Part shown: positions 19,274 through 26,937 of the stretch, piece after piece
Layout: each line of letters opens with the position of its first letter
How positions within the stretch are numbered: position 1 is the first letter of the stretch
NCBI GenBank assembly: GCA_004293165.1
Contig: RDYL01000002.1
Span: 434,001 to 498,000 of the forward strand
DNA: 64,000 bases
DNA from: Flavobacteriia bacterium
GTDB lineage: Bacteria; Bacteroidota; Bacteroidia; Flavobacteriales; Flavobacteriaceae
Direction of reading: 5' to 3'
Translations under genes and position numbers: made by a program
The notes under the pieces: model-generated
The model's input: the letters and a program-made list of their open reading frames with translations, nothing else
Database searches by the model: none
Told to the model about the DNA's origin: nothing

Positions 19274-19696
19274 TTAACCAGCTATTAGGTTGAATACTGT
19301 ATTTATAATTTTGTTGCCTTTGATTTTAAAAGATCCAATATAGGAATGTTCTGGACACCAATCTAAGTCTTTTACAAATGAAGCTTCATGAATTTGTAAA
19401 ATAAAGACTTTTGTTGATTTATCGTAATAAATTTTCAATCTATCCTTACATTCACAATCAAAATTTTCAAATAGAACTTCTTTTTCAAACTCTTTACCGT
19501 TTTTTAAATCTTCAATTTTAACATCTTTTAAAAAATCTTCCAAAACTTTATAATTAAAAGGAGTTTGAGATTGTTTGTTAAACGAATCAAATAAAGTTTT
19601 AATTTGAGATTTATTAAAATTTTGGCTACTGCTAAAATTACAAGATAGTAAAGTAAATAACAAAAACAATATTAAGGAAAACCGATTAAACATCAT
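19274..19696 (-). CDS. Hypothetical lipoprotein
   Basis: 140 aa from the ATG at 19696 (a second ATG follows directly). The N-terminus is a signal peptide ending in the lipobox LLSC. The mature part is Lys/Phe-rich, contains two close cysteines (CECK) and ends in beta-type sequence. No family was recognised. The start overlaps the 3' end of the reductase gene by about 11 bp, so the two are probably coupled, although no functional link is evident. Confidence 0.7.
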   Translation of the reverse strand: MMFNRFSLILFLLFTLLSCNFSSSQNFNKSQIKTLFDSFNKQSQTPFNYKVLEDFLKDVKIEDLKNGKEFEKEVLFENFDCECKDRLKIYYDKSTKVFILQIHEASFVKDLDWCPEHSYIGSFKIKGNKIINTVFNLIAG

Positions 19697-20738
19697 CAAA
19701 ATCAATTTTGATTGTAGAAGTTGTTGGATGTGCTTGACAAGCCAATGTTAAACCTTCGACTACTTCTGAATCCGTTAAAATTTGATTTTTCTTCATATCA
19801 GCAGCACCTTCGGTAATTCTACAAATACAGCTACTACAAATACCGCCTTGACAAGAATACGGAACATCCAACCCTTGTTTTAAAGCTGCTTCTAATAAAG
19901 TTTGTTTTTGGCTCATTTCGAAAGTCGTTTCTTCATCATCTACTAAAATAGAAATTTTAGTATGACCTTCATTTCCAACGGTCGATTCATTTTCGTTTGA
20001 AGAAGTTGAAAACAATTCGAATTTAATATCAGCATCTGAAATGTTGTTTTCTTTCAAAGTGTCTGAAACCAAATTGATCATTTCTTCTGGTCCACACAAA
20101 TAGAATTTTGAAAATTCGATTTCAGCGTGTTTGTTTTTTAAGATGAAATTCACGGTTGATTTATCGATTCTTCCAAGTAAAGCGTTATCTCCTGTTGATT
20201 GACTGTATACATATTGTACAAACAAACGCCCTACGTATTGCAATTGCAAATCGTGTAATTGGTTGTGAAAAATGGTGTCTTTTTCCGATTTGTTTCCGTA
20301 AACCAACACAAAAGTACTGTTTGGTTCCTCTTCTAAAACCGATTTTAATATTGAGTACACAGGTGTAATTCCACTTCCTGCTACAAAAGCTGCGTAATTT
20401 TTTTGACGTTCTGCTTTAGGTTCGAAAGTAAATTTTCCTTCTGGAGTTCCTACTTCGATTACGTTTCCAACAGCTAATTTGTCGTTGGCAAATTTCGAGA
20501 AGAAACCATTTTTTATAGCTTTAACAGCAATTCGTAACTCTCCGCTTTTTGGGGAAGAACAAATAGAGTAGGCTCTTCTAATTTCTTGTCCGTCAAGGGT
20601 AACTTTTAAGGTTACATATTGTCCGGCAACAAAAGTGTAATGTGATTTAAATTCTTCTGGAACATTAAATAAAATCGAAACCGCATCAGCAGTTTCTTTG
20701 ATGATTTCTTTAATGCTTAATTTATAAAATGATGACAT
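19686..20738 (-). CDS. PaaE-like ferredoxin-NADP reductase (FAD and 2Fe-2S flavoprotein)
   Basis: 350 aa. The FAD domain has the RxYS motif in RRAYSICSSP, the NAD(P)H domain has AGSGITPVYSI and the terminal YLCGPEEM, and the plant-type ferredoxin domain has PYSCQGGICSSC plus the fourth cysteine in LACQAH. This order (reductase first, ferredoxin last) is that of PaaE and related electron-transfer subunits. It passes electrons from NAD(P)H to an unknown oxygenase or other partner; no oxygenase gene is adjacent. A -7 box lies upstream at 20755-20762. Confidence 0.88.
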   Translation of the reverse strand: MSSFYKLSIKEIIKETADAVSILFNVPEEFKSHYTFVAGQYVTLKVTLDGQEIRRAYSICSSPKSGELRIAVKAIKNGFFSKFANDKLAVGNVIEVGTPEGKFTFEPKAERQKNYAAFVAGSGITPVYSILKSVLEEEPNSTFVLVYGNKSEKDTIFHNQLHDLQLQYVGRLFVQYVYSQSTGDNALLGRIDKSTVNFILKNKHAEIEFSKFYLCGPEEMINLVSDTLKENNISDADIKFELFSTSSNENESTVGNEGHTKISILVDDEETTFEMSQKQTLLEAALKQGLDVPYSCQGGICSSCICRITEGAADMKKNQILTDSEVVEGLTLACQAHPTTSTIKIDFDDV

Positions 20739-20754
20739 GTGAATTATTTTTTTG

Positions 20755-20762
20755 CAAAAATA
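20755..20762 (-). promoter_or_regulatory. -7 promoter box for the PaaE-like reductase gene
   Basis: TATTTTTG on the - strand matches TAnnTTTG, 17 nt before the ATG at 20738. Confidence 0.55.
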
Positions 20763-20827
20763 CTATTTATGAAGAATATAAAAGTTAGTGAATGGAAAAA
20801 AGACAGTAAAAAAATACACTTAAGAAT

Positions 20828-20870
20828 GTTATGCATAAGAAAATTATGTATATATTTGTTTTCTGAAATT
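20828..20870 (+). repeat. Duplicated promoter/operator segment, copy 1
   Basis: 43 bp that recur at 24638-24680 with a single difference. Each copy contains the 10-bp perfect palindrome TTATGCATAA followed by the -7 box TATATTTG (here 20851-20858). The second copy lies in front of a PadR-family regulator operon. Here the segment lies about 110 bp before an outer-membrane barrel gene. A PadR operator is the natural reading of the palindrome, but this is inference. Confidence 0.8.
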
Positions 20871-20883
20871 TATTTCTAAATGC

Positions 20884-20953
20884 ACAACGGGTTAAGTTAA
20901 TTAATTTACAATTTATACATTAATGCGTAATAATTTACATAAAATATCGTTGT
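20884..20953. repeat. 70-bp segment bounded by inverted ACAACG / CGTTGT
   Basis: ACAACG at 20884-20889 and CGTTGT at 20948-20953 are inverted copies, 7 of 8 bases matching if extended outward. The AT-rich interior contains several related TTAATTAAT/ATTAAT words. It lies directly before the barrel gene. It might be a recombination-site-like structure or simply leader sequence; the arms are short. Confidence 0.3.
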
Positions 20954-20978
20954 ACAAGAAAAATTAAAAAATAAAACA

Positions 20979-21620
20979 ATGAAAAAAACAAAATTTACAC
21001 TGCTATTTATCTGCTTTTTGACATTTGTTAGTCAAATTCAAGCTCAGGAAAAAAATGAAGAAAAAGAATCAAAATTTAATATTATTGCTTACGGTGGAAT
21101 TGGCTATGCAATTGTTAAAAATGATGATGCGCCTAGTTACAATTTAAACACTAACAGTGGAGATATTCTTTTGAATTACAGAATAAATCAAAAATATGGT
21201 GTAGCAACAGGTATCGGAATAACCGAACTATCTGGAAATGGTTTTAACTCGTTAGGAAATTTTTATCACGAAAGAACAACTCTAAAGATTCCTTTATTGG
21301 TAACTTTAGATTATAAAATTTCTGAAAAAATAAAAATGATTGGAAATTTCGGTTTTTACACTCAAAATATAATAACTGACGAATATCGATTTTTGAATAT
21401 TTCGCAAAAAGATGTATATGAAGGCTGGAATTTTGGGAGCCAATTAGGTCTTGGGTTTGTATTCAAAATGTTTGATAATTTTAGTGCAGGTGTAAATTAT
21501 TCGGGACAATCAGATTTTAATTTTAGTAAGTTTAATTCAAATAACAATTCGGGAATAAATAACAAACAAAATTTGAAAAACATGAATTCAATAGGAGTTG
21601 TCTTAATGATAGATTTATAA
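20979..21620 (+). CDS. Outer-membrane beta-barrel protein (PorT-like)
   Basis: 213 aa. It has a signal peptide (cleavage likely after SQIQA, about residue 22), then repeated amphipathic strands such as YGVATGIGITELSG and KIPLLVTLDYKIS, and ends in VVLMIDL, a hydrophobic C-terminal strand. This is the small 8-strand barrel layout of the PorT/outer-membrane beta-barrel family of Bacteroidetes; ligand and role are unknown. It is the first gene of the accessory block and is preceded by a copy of the PadR operon promoter, so it may share that operon's control. Confidence 0.8.
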   Translation: MKKTKFTLLFICFLTFVSQIQAQEKNEEKESKFNIIAYGGIGYAIVKNDDAPSYNLNTNSGDILLNYRINQKYGVATGIGITELSGNGFNSLGNFYHERTTLKIPLLVTLDYKISEKIKMIGNFGFYTQNIITDEYRFLNISQKDVYEGWNFGSQLGLGFVFKMFDNFSAGVNYSGQSDFNFSKFNSNNNSGINNKQNLKNMNSIGVVLMIDL

Positions 21621-22016
21621 AAGATTGCCCAAGAGAAATTAACCGCAATAATTGATTTTTCTTGAACTGGGATTATTTTTCGAGATTTTTATATTAGTGA
21701 ACAAGCATTGAGTTCGATGGAATTGCTTCATTCAGATAACGACGAAACTTAGACCGACGTTATCCCAAAATTTCGAGTTAGAAATATTGGAGGGAGATTT
21801 TGAGGTTGTTTTTCCAAAATTCTACGAAGAAAAGAAATCTTTTATAAGACAAATGTTTGTTAGCCATATGAAATCGGATTATAAAAAGGATACAAACAGC
21901 TTCTTAACAAGCTTTTTTCATTAATTTTTTTATATTTGTTAATAGGATGGTGAGCTTTTCCAAACTCTGAAGTTACAGTAAATGCTAAAAAACGACAACG
22001 AAGAAATGGAACAAAT
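21621..22016. other. Gap containing a gene fragment, otherwise no gene
   Basis: About 400 bp between the barrel gene and the DUF1648 gene. A fragment of the PadR-operon gene at 26305 occupies 21774-21924. The first 150 bp show no intact frame, terminator or promoter. Before 22017 the frame of the DUF1648 gene is open back to a TGA near 21949 and reads as plausible protein, so the true start might be upstream or this may be debris of another gene. Confidence 0.5.
21774..21924 (+). pseudogene. Fragment of the PadR-operon gene 3 (copy of 26409-26560)
   Basis: About 150 bp align with the interior of the gene at 26305-26934 at roughly 90% identity. The encoded EILEGDFEVVFPKFYEEK is kept exactly, and RQMFV and HMKSDYKK follow. 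A one-base deletion in an A run near 21886 breaks the frame relative to the parent, and several of the differences are G to A. There is no start codon or C-terminus. It is a decayed partial duplicate 4.6 kb from its parent. Confidence 0.9.
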
Positions 22017-22508
22017 ATGAAAGAAAGACCAAAATTAAAATTAGAACTTACACAAACTGACAAGACAATTGAAATAATTGGCTGGCTTTTAATTTTTGCG
22101 GTATGTTTTTTGACTGTTATAAACTACCAAAGTTTGCCTGATATTATTCCGACACACTACAATGGAGCTGGTATGGCAGACGGATTTGGCGACAAATGGA
22201 TGATTTTGACTTTACCATTAGTAGCAACAGTTCTATTTGTTGGACTAACGATTTTTAATAAGTTCCCACATATTTTTAATTATCCTACAGAAATAACCAC
22301 AGACAACGCATTAAGACAATATACGAATGCGACACGATTAATTAGATATTTAAAAGTAATTATTGTTGTCATTTTTGGACTAATTTCTTATCAAACAATT
22401 AGACATGCAAATGGACTGATAGAAGGTTTGGGAACTTGGGTTTTACCATTCACATTGGTTTTGATTTTTGTTCCAATAATCTATTTCTTAATTAAATCTT
22501 TAAAATAA
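22017..22508 (+). CDS. DUF1648 membrane protein (SdpI-like)
   Basis: 163 aa with four predicted membrane helices (about 21-38, 58-78, 108-127, 138-160). The short loop YQSLPDIIPTHYNGAGMADGFGDK after helix 1 is the DUF1648 signature, shared with the N-terminal part of the SdpI immunity protein. The role in flavobacteria is not known; SdpI confers immunity to the Bacillus SdpC toxin, but no toxin-like gene is visible here. It lies in the accessory block directly after the gene fragment. Confidence 0.8.
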   Translation: MKERPKLKLELTQTDKTIEIIGWLLIFAVCFLTVINYQSLPDIIPTHYNGAGMADGFGDKWMILTLPLVATVLFVGLTIFNKFPHIFNYPTEITTDNALRQYTNATRLIRYLKVIIVVIFGLISYQTIRHANGLIEGLGTWVLPFTLVLIFVPIIYFLIKSLK

Positions 22509-22569
22509 CAAGCAGATAAAGCACTTGCTATAAAAGCGTTAAGTGTTGCACAAATACCATTTTATAAAA

Positions 22570-22971
22570 ATGAAAAAATTAATTTTCGGCTTTATTGCCA
22601 CAGTTTTTTTTAGTGGCACTTCAATTGCCCAAACTACTCAATATCAAAAACCTGTTAGTGTAGTTTTTACAGCAAAAGCAGATCTCATTTCTGCAATAAA
22701 CGGCTGCTATACTTTACAGGTAAGGGTATATATGACGAATGATGGCGACACCACTTTGGTTTCATGGGCAACTGTTCAATTTGGAGATTGTGGACAAAGA
22801 AGAGAAACAAACGCTAATCAAACATGTAAAGACCAAGAGTTTAAAGGCGATTATTTTTACTATACAGCAGATAGTTTAAAGTATTGTTTGGTAGATTTAT
22901 TACAGGATGAAGTAATTTATTCTAAATATATAATTGAGAAAGATAGAGTTATAAATTCTGTAAAGAAATGA
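22570..22971 (+). CDS. Hypothetical secreted protein
   Basis: 133 aa from the ATG at 22570, which directly starts the signal peptide MKKLIFGFIATVFFSGTSIA; a TTG 27 bp earlier would put a poor extension in front. The mature protein has four cysteines (NGCYT, FGDCG, NQTCK and LKYCL), compatible with two disulfides in the periplasm or outside. No family was recognised. The region between the preceding stop and this start (22509-22569) carries no obvious promoter. Confidence 0.65.
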   Translation: MKKLIFGFIATVFFSGTSIAQTTQYQKPVSVVFTAKADLISAINGCYTLQVRVYMTNDGDTTLVSWATVQFGDCGQRRETNANQTCKDQEFKGDYFYYTADSLKYCLVDLLQDEVIYSKYIIEKDRVINSVKK

Positions 22972-23110
22972 GAAAAATAAGTAGTCATAATAGTTAAAAA
23001 TTTGATTAAATTCTTTTTTTACTTTTACCTGACAACAATTTATCCCAATCCAATTTTAAAAAAAATAAAAATAATAGAATTTTTTATATGATTAAAGCAT
23101 ACAATCTACT

Positions 23111-23636
23111 ATGAAAAAAATCATTTTAATTCTTGCTATAGTTTTTACTTCTTGTACAATTACAAAAAATTTACCAATTAGTTATAAATCATCAGACGAG
23201 CTTTCGTTATTTTATAAGCAAAATAATATTGAAAGTTTTTTTATAGTAAATAGTTATACATCTTTAGTTGAATTATATAAACAAGATAGAGTATCTATTC
23301 CTCAAAATATAATTTTTGATTGTGATGATCTTGAAATCAAACATTTTAATAATAAGTTATGTGTAAATCACACGCTTGAATTTTTAAAAAACTATAATTC
23401 AAAAAACAAATTTTAATATTTCGGATTATTTAAAACACTTTAAATCTATTAATACTTTAGATTCAGAAAAAATTTTAAGTTCAAAAAAAATTAGAGTTTT
23501 TGTTAATACTGCTACTTATGCAGATAATTATAAAGCAAATGAAGAAGCATTTGAAATTTACAAGCAATTTAAAGATCAATACGAAGTTTATGTAGTTAAT
23601 TTAGATTATATAAGCGAATGGAAAGACAAAAATTAG
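23111..23636 (+). pseudogene. Hypothetical lipoprotein gene with a frameshift
   Basis: The first frame (23111-23416) gives a lipoprotein N-terminus with lipobox FTSC and 101 residues. The neighbouring frame continues without a stop to TAG at 23634-23636 and reads as good protein (FNISDYLKHFKSIN, RVFVNTATYADNYK). Removing one A from the run of six at 23401-23406 joins the two into about 174 residues. Either the gene is recently inactivated, or it varies at the A run, or the base is a sequencing error. No family was recognised for either half. Confidence 0.7.
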
Positions 23637-23713
23637 AACTTATTTTTCATTTCTCTTTTATGTAATTCTCTTATTTTAAACTATTTTTAAATTACACTAT
23701 AATTTTACAAAAA

Positions 23714-24187
23714 ATGAATCAGATGTTAAAGTTCAGTTCAAAGATTTTCGATGAAATAGTTATTGAAGGAATAATAAACTTGAAAGCAGAAAGAAAATTT
23801 AAACATTTAAAAGCTTTCGATTTAAAAATTTTAAATAAAAATGAGCATTTATTGGATATATCGGCAATGAATGATTTTTTAAAATTAAAGTATTCAATTC
23901 CATATAATCAAACAGCCATAAGAATTAAAATAGAGAACAATAATAAGATTTTTTTTGATGACGATAAATACGAGTTAAAACTTGAAAGCATGTACCCTTT
24001 TAGGAAAAAATATGGCGAAGTATTGTTAAATAATCAAAAAATAGGGGATATTATTCTTGAAAAGAAATTTATAGATATGGTGTTAAATTTTACAACTTGC
24101 GATGATATTCTAATTAATGAAATCAATGCATTTAAAATTGCAGTTTTAATACTATTAAATATTGCAGATTTAGATGGTTCGGAGTAA
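23714..24187 (+). CDS. Hypothetical protein
   Basis: 157 aa, no signal peptide or membrane helix, Lys/Asn/Ile-rich. Segments such as KKYGEVLLNNQKIGDIILEKKFID suggest beta sheet, followed by a hydrophobic helix at the C-terminus (INAFKIAVLILLNIADLDG). The start could also be the second Met at 23723. No family was recognised. The length and frame quality suggest a real gene; it is the last + gene of the accessory block. Confidence 0.55.
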   Translation: MNQMLKFSSKIFDEIVIEGIINLKAERKFKHLKAFDLKILNKNEHLLDISAMNDFLKLKYSIPYNQTAIRIKIENNNKIFFDDDKYELKLESMYPFRKKYGEVLLNNQKIGDIILEKKFIDMVLNFTTCDDILINEINAFKIAVLILLNIADLDGSE

Positions 24188-24327
24188 AATATTCCAAAGA
24201 CATTTAGTAAGTCAATTATCTATTCAAAAATAATTTAAAAATCATATACCCTCCAGTCTTTTTATAGGATTTTAAAAAAATGATCATCTTAATTAAATGG
24301 TAGTTTAAAATTCTATGAAGCTACGAT

Positions 24328-24549
24328 TTAATTTTCTTTTTGTGGAAAATTACCAATTTTCAAAAACATATTTAGGATTCCTAATATCAATCCAGTTACA
24401 ATTGAAGTAAAAAAAGATTTGAATAAAAGTTTTGTTAATTCCTTATTATTTGAAAAATCAACGTCAAATAATCCGTAAACTAACATGCCAACAAAAAGCC
24501 CCGTAGAAATTGCTAAAAATGTAATTTTAAAATAAAAAAATCTTTTCAT
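24328..24549 (-). CDS. Small two-helix membrane protein
   Basis: 73 aa. Two hydrophobic segments (about 7-27 and 43-63) are joined by a polar loop DVDFSNNKELTKL, and the tail is short and charged. It is the only - strand gene between the reductase and the PadR operon. No family was recognised. The residue pattern favours a real gene, but support is limited to this. Confidence 0.5.
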   Translation of the reverse strand: MKRFFYFKITFLAISTGLFVGMLVYGLFDVDFSNNKELTKLLFKSFFTSIVTGLILGILNMFLKIGNFPQKEN

Positions 24550-24637
24550 TATTAAAATTGTTAACTTATTTTAATTGTTGAAATTTTATATTATTCACAA
24601 ATATATAAATTTTTTAACAAGAAAGACACATAATAAC

Positions 24638-24680
24638 GTTATGCATAAGAAAATTATGTATATATTTGTTTTTTGAAATT
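24638..24680 (+). repeat. Duplicated promoter/operator segment, copy 2
   Basis: 43 bp matching 20828-20870 with one mismatch. It contains the palindrome TTATGCATAA (24639-24648) and the -7 box TATATTTG (24661-24668). It lies before the PadR-family gene and is the likely promoter and autoregulatory operator of this operon. Confidence 0.8.
24661..24668 (+). promoter_or_regulatory. -7 promoter box of the PadR operon
   Basis: TATATTTG matches TAnnTTTG. The transcript would start near 24675, giving a leader of about 55 nt that contains a hairpin. Confidence 0.55.
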
Positions 24681-24697
24681 TTATTATCAATTTAAAG

Positions 24698-24730
24698 AAG
24701 TCCCTCTTTTGGAGGGATTTAGGGAGGCTT
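24698..24730 (+). repeat. Hairpin repeat in the PadR leader
   Basis: TCCCTC / GAGGGA form a stem with a 5-nt loop (24701-24717), followed by a third purine-rich GGGAGG word directly before the ATG at 24731. The type CCCTC-n-GAGGG-n-GGGAGG is a dispersed repeat I recall from Flavobacterium genomes. In this position it could also fold over the translation start. Confidence 0.5.
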
Positions 24731-25066
24731 ATGAAAAATTCACAATTATACAAAGGCAGTTTAAACACCATCATTATGAAGCTTTTAGAAGAAAAAGGCA
24801 GAATGTATGGTTATGAAATTACGCAAAAAGTAAAAGAAATCACCAAAGGCGAATTGAATATAACCGAAGGCGCTTTATATCCTGCTTTACACAAATTAGA
24901 AGCCGATGGTTTGTTAGATGTTGAAGTAGAAAAAGTAGATAACCGCTTAAGAAAATACTACAAACTTACTGAAAAAGGCACCACAGAAACTGTAAACCGT
25001 TTAGCTGAATTAGAAGAATTCATCAAAAACATGCAAACTATTGTAAATCCAAAATTAAGTTATTAA
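24731..25066 (+). CDS. PadR-family transcriptional regulator
   Basis: 111 aa, single domain. The winged helix-turn-helix spans residues 1-85, with the family pattern GSLNTIIMKLLEEKGRMYGY, then EGALYPALHKLEADGLL and the wing RLRKYYKLTEKG; a C-terminal dimer helix follows. PadR proteins repress small operons, often their own, and respond to ligands or to partner proteins. The next gene starts 1 bp after the stop, so the regulator is co-transcribed with five paralogous membrane proteins. The palindrome at 24639-24648 is a candidate operator. Confidence 0.92.
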   Translation: MKNSQLYKGSLNTIIMKLLEEKGRMYGYEITQKVKEITKGELNITEGALYPALHKLEADGLLDVEVEKVDNRLRKYYKLTEKGTTETVNRLAELEEFIKNMQTIVNPKLSY

Positions 25067-25067
25067 G

Positions 25068-25703
25068 ATGAAGTTGACAGTAGAACAAATAGATAAAATA
25101 GATGTTATTCTAGACGAATTAGGATTAGAATTTCTCGATATTAAATTAGAGATTAAAGACCATATTGCTTGTCAGGTTGAAGAGAATATGAGTTCTGGAG
25201 AAACATCTTTTGATGCCTCTTTAGTATATGTGTTAAAATATTGGAAATCAAAGCTTATATTAAGAAAATCATGGCTAATAAGCAATAAAAAATCATTTCC
25301 TAAAATTGTGATTCAAAAATTATTTAAACGATTTTTAATTTATAATACAACTTTGCTTTTCTTTATGATTTTATCTTTTTATTTCTTTCAAAATTACAAA
25401 AAGGGTATCAATGATTCTATGTTCTTTTCCAAATATTCTACTATAATATATAGCTGTTTTCTTGCCGTTTACTCTGTATTTTGGCTTAAAATGTATTTTC
25501 AGAAAATAAAAACCAGTTATTTTTACCAATTCAAACAAAACTTTTATCTTTTATTTCTTTTTCAATTTTACATGGTTTTTTTATCTAGTGCTTCTATTAA
25601 TTATTTGTGTTTCTCATTGATATTAATTCTGACTCCTTTTCAATTACATACGTTTTATAAACACCAACAGTTTATTAATAAATATCAATTAAAGTGCAAT
25701 TAA
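25068..25703 (+). CDS. PadR-operon membrane protein, paralog 1
   Basis: 211 aa. A soluble helical N-terminal domain of about 90 residues carries the motif FLDIKLEIKDHIA (residues 24-36), followed by four predicted membrane helices. The same domain starts all five genes of this operon. It resembles the helical domains that accompany PadR regulators (DUF1700/HAAS type), which are thought to signal to the regulator; the match is from memory and unverified. Most similar within the set to paralog 2: both have a SW/HWLISN segment near residue 70 and end in YKHQQF or IKHQQF. Confidence 0.75.
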   Translation: MKLTVEQIDKIDVILDELGLEFLDIKLEIKDHIACQVEENMSSGETSFDASLVYVLKYWKSKLILRKSWLISNKKSFPKIVIQKLFKRFLIYNTTLLFFMILSFYFFQNYKKGINDSMFFSKYSTIIYSCFLAVYSVFWLKMYFQKIKTSYFYQFKQNFYLLFLFQFYMVFLSSASINYLCFSLILILTPFQLHTFYKHQQFINKYQLKCN

Positions 25704-26308
25704 TCTTATCCCAACTCGATGCTATCGATCGCTATTTAGAGCAACACCAACTCGATTTTCTTGATTTCAAACTAGAAATAAAAGATCATTTGGCCACTGC
25801 TACAGAAGGATTGATGAAGGAAAAAGAAATTCCTTTTGATAATGCTTTTTTATTAGCTGTCGAACCTTGGAAAAATGAGTTAAATGTAAAAAAACATTGG
25901 TTAATTAGTAACGAACGCTTGTTTCCAAATTTTGTAATTCAGAGAATAAAATATAAAGTAGCTTTTCATTATGGAGTGGTTTTAACTTTAGCGATAATTA
26001 TCGCAGTGTTTTCTTCGAATTATTTAAATGAAAACCAAGCGCTATTGAAATATTGTGTTGGTTTGTGCGGTATCATTTATTTTCTTTTACGCCGATTAAT
26101 GAAAAATAAGAAGGTGAAAACCAGTTATCGTTTCCACTTTGATTATTTTTATATGCCTGTTTTATTAGTGTTTGCTTATTTTTTTGAGTCCCAATTGTCG
26201 TTTGTTTACGCTAATTTCATTGGGTTTTTAGTCTTAGCTAATTTTCCTTTTATTATATATTATTTTATAAAACATCAACAATTTGTTAGGAAATATCAAT
26301 TATTATGA
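25694..26308 (+). CDS. PadR-operon membrane protein, paralog 2
   Basis: 204 aa from a GTG that overlaps the previous gene by 10 bp. The N-terminal domain has FLDFKLEIKDHLA, followed by WLISNERLFPNFVIQ and four predicted membrane helices. The close match to paralog 1 in both the soluble and membrane parts indicates tandem duplication. No catalytic motif is visible. Overlapping genes suggest coupled translation and perhaps a complex of fixed stoichiometry. Confidence 0.75.
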   Translation: MQLILSQLDAIDRYLEQHQLDFLDFKLEIKDHLATATEGLMKEKEIPFDNAFLLAVEPWKNELNVKKHWLISNERLFPNFVIQRIKYKVAFHYGVVLTLAIIIAVFSSNYLNENQALLKYCVGLCGIIYFLLRRLMKNKKVKTSYRFHFDYFYMPVLLVFAYFFESQLSFVYANFIGFLVLANFPFIIYYFIKHQQFVRKYQLL

Positions 26309-26934
26309 AACTCACACCAGAAAACATCAAACATATAGACAACACTTTGATCAGGGATAGAATAAACTATATAGATTTAAGGGTTGAGATTATTGACCAT
26401 ATTTCTTCCGAGTTGGAAATATTGGAGGGAGATTTTGAGGTTGTTTTTCCAAAATTCTACGAAGAAAAGGAATTTTTTATAAGACAAATGTTTGTTGGCC
26501 ATATGAAATCGGATTATAAAAAAGGATGCAAGCAGCTTCTTAACAAGCTTTTTTCATTAAGTTTTTTCTTTTTATTCCTAATGATAAATGCTATTATTGT
26601 TTTTTTGAATCATACAAAAAACAAAGAGTTTGTGTTAGAATATTTAGACATTATTCCAATAATATTACCCACACCGATTACAATGATTCTGTTGTATAAT
26701 TTTTTGTTGTCTAAAAATAATTCAACAGATTTAACAAGCTTAGTTGGTATAACTAATCTAATTATTGTTTCGTATGTTTTTGGCGGTATTTATATAATCA
26801 GAGAAATAGATACGTTGTTATGGATTCCTATTTTCTCCTTTTACTTAACAATTAACTTATCTTATTATTTTTTTTATTTTTCTTCAAAGAAAAGACATGA
26901 AAAAAAATATAATAGTATCTTATATAACAGATAA
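26305..26934 (+). CDS. PadR-operon membrane protein, paralog 3
   Basis: 209 aa, starting inside the previous stop (ATGA). MKLTPENIKHIDNTL and the motif YIDLRVEIIDHIS open the N-terminal domain, which is shorter than in the others. About four membrane helices follow from residue 84, ending in a basic tail. Part of this gene (26409-26560) was copied to 21774-21924, where it is decaying. It is the most divergent of the set in its membrane part. Confidence 0.75.
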   Translation: MKLTPENIKHIDNTLIRDRINYIDLRVEIIDHISSELEILEGDFEVVFPKFYEEKEFFIRQMFVGHMKSDYKKGCKQLLNKLFSLSFFFLFLMINAIIVFLNHTKNKEFVLEYLDIIPIILPTPITMILLYNFLLSKNNSTDLTSLVGITNLIIVSYVFGGIYIIREIDTLLWIPIFSFYLTINLSYYFFYFSSKKRHEKKYNSILYNR

Positions 26935-26937
26935 TTT

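Noticed and set aside
12964..20738. A phenylacetate degradation pathway from the PaaK-like and PaaE-like proteins
   Set aside because: The two genes are 5 kb apart, no paaABCD, paaG, paaZ or paaJ genes are present, and both families have many other uses.
22017..22508. SdpI immunity function for the DUF1648 protein
   Set aside because: Only the DUF1648 part is similar, and no SdpC-like toxin or sdpR-type regulator lies nearby.
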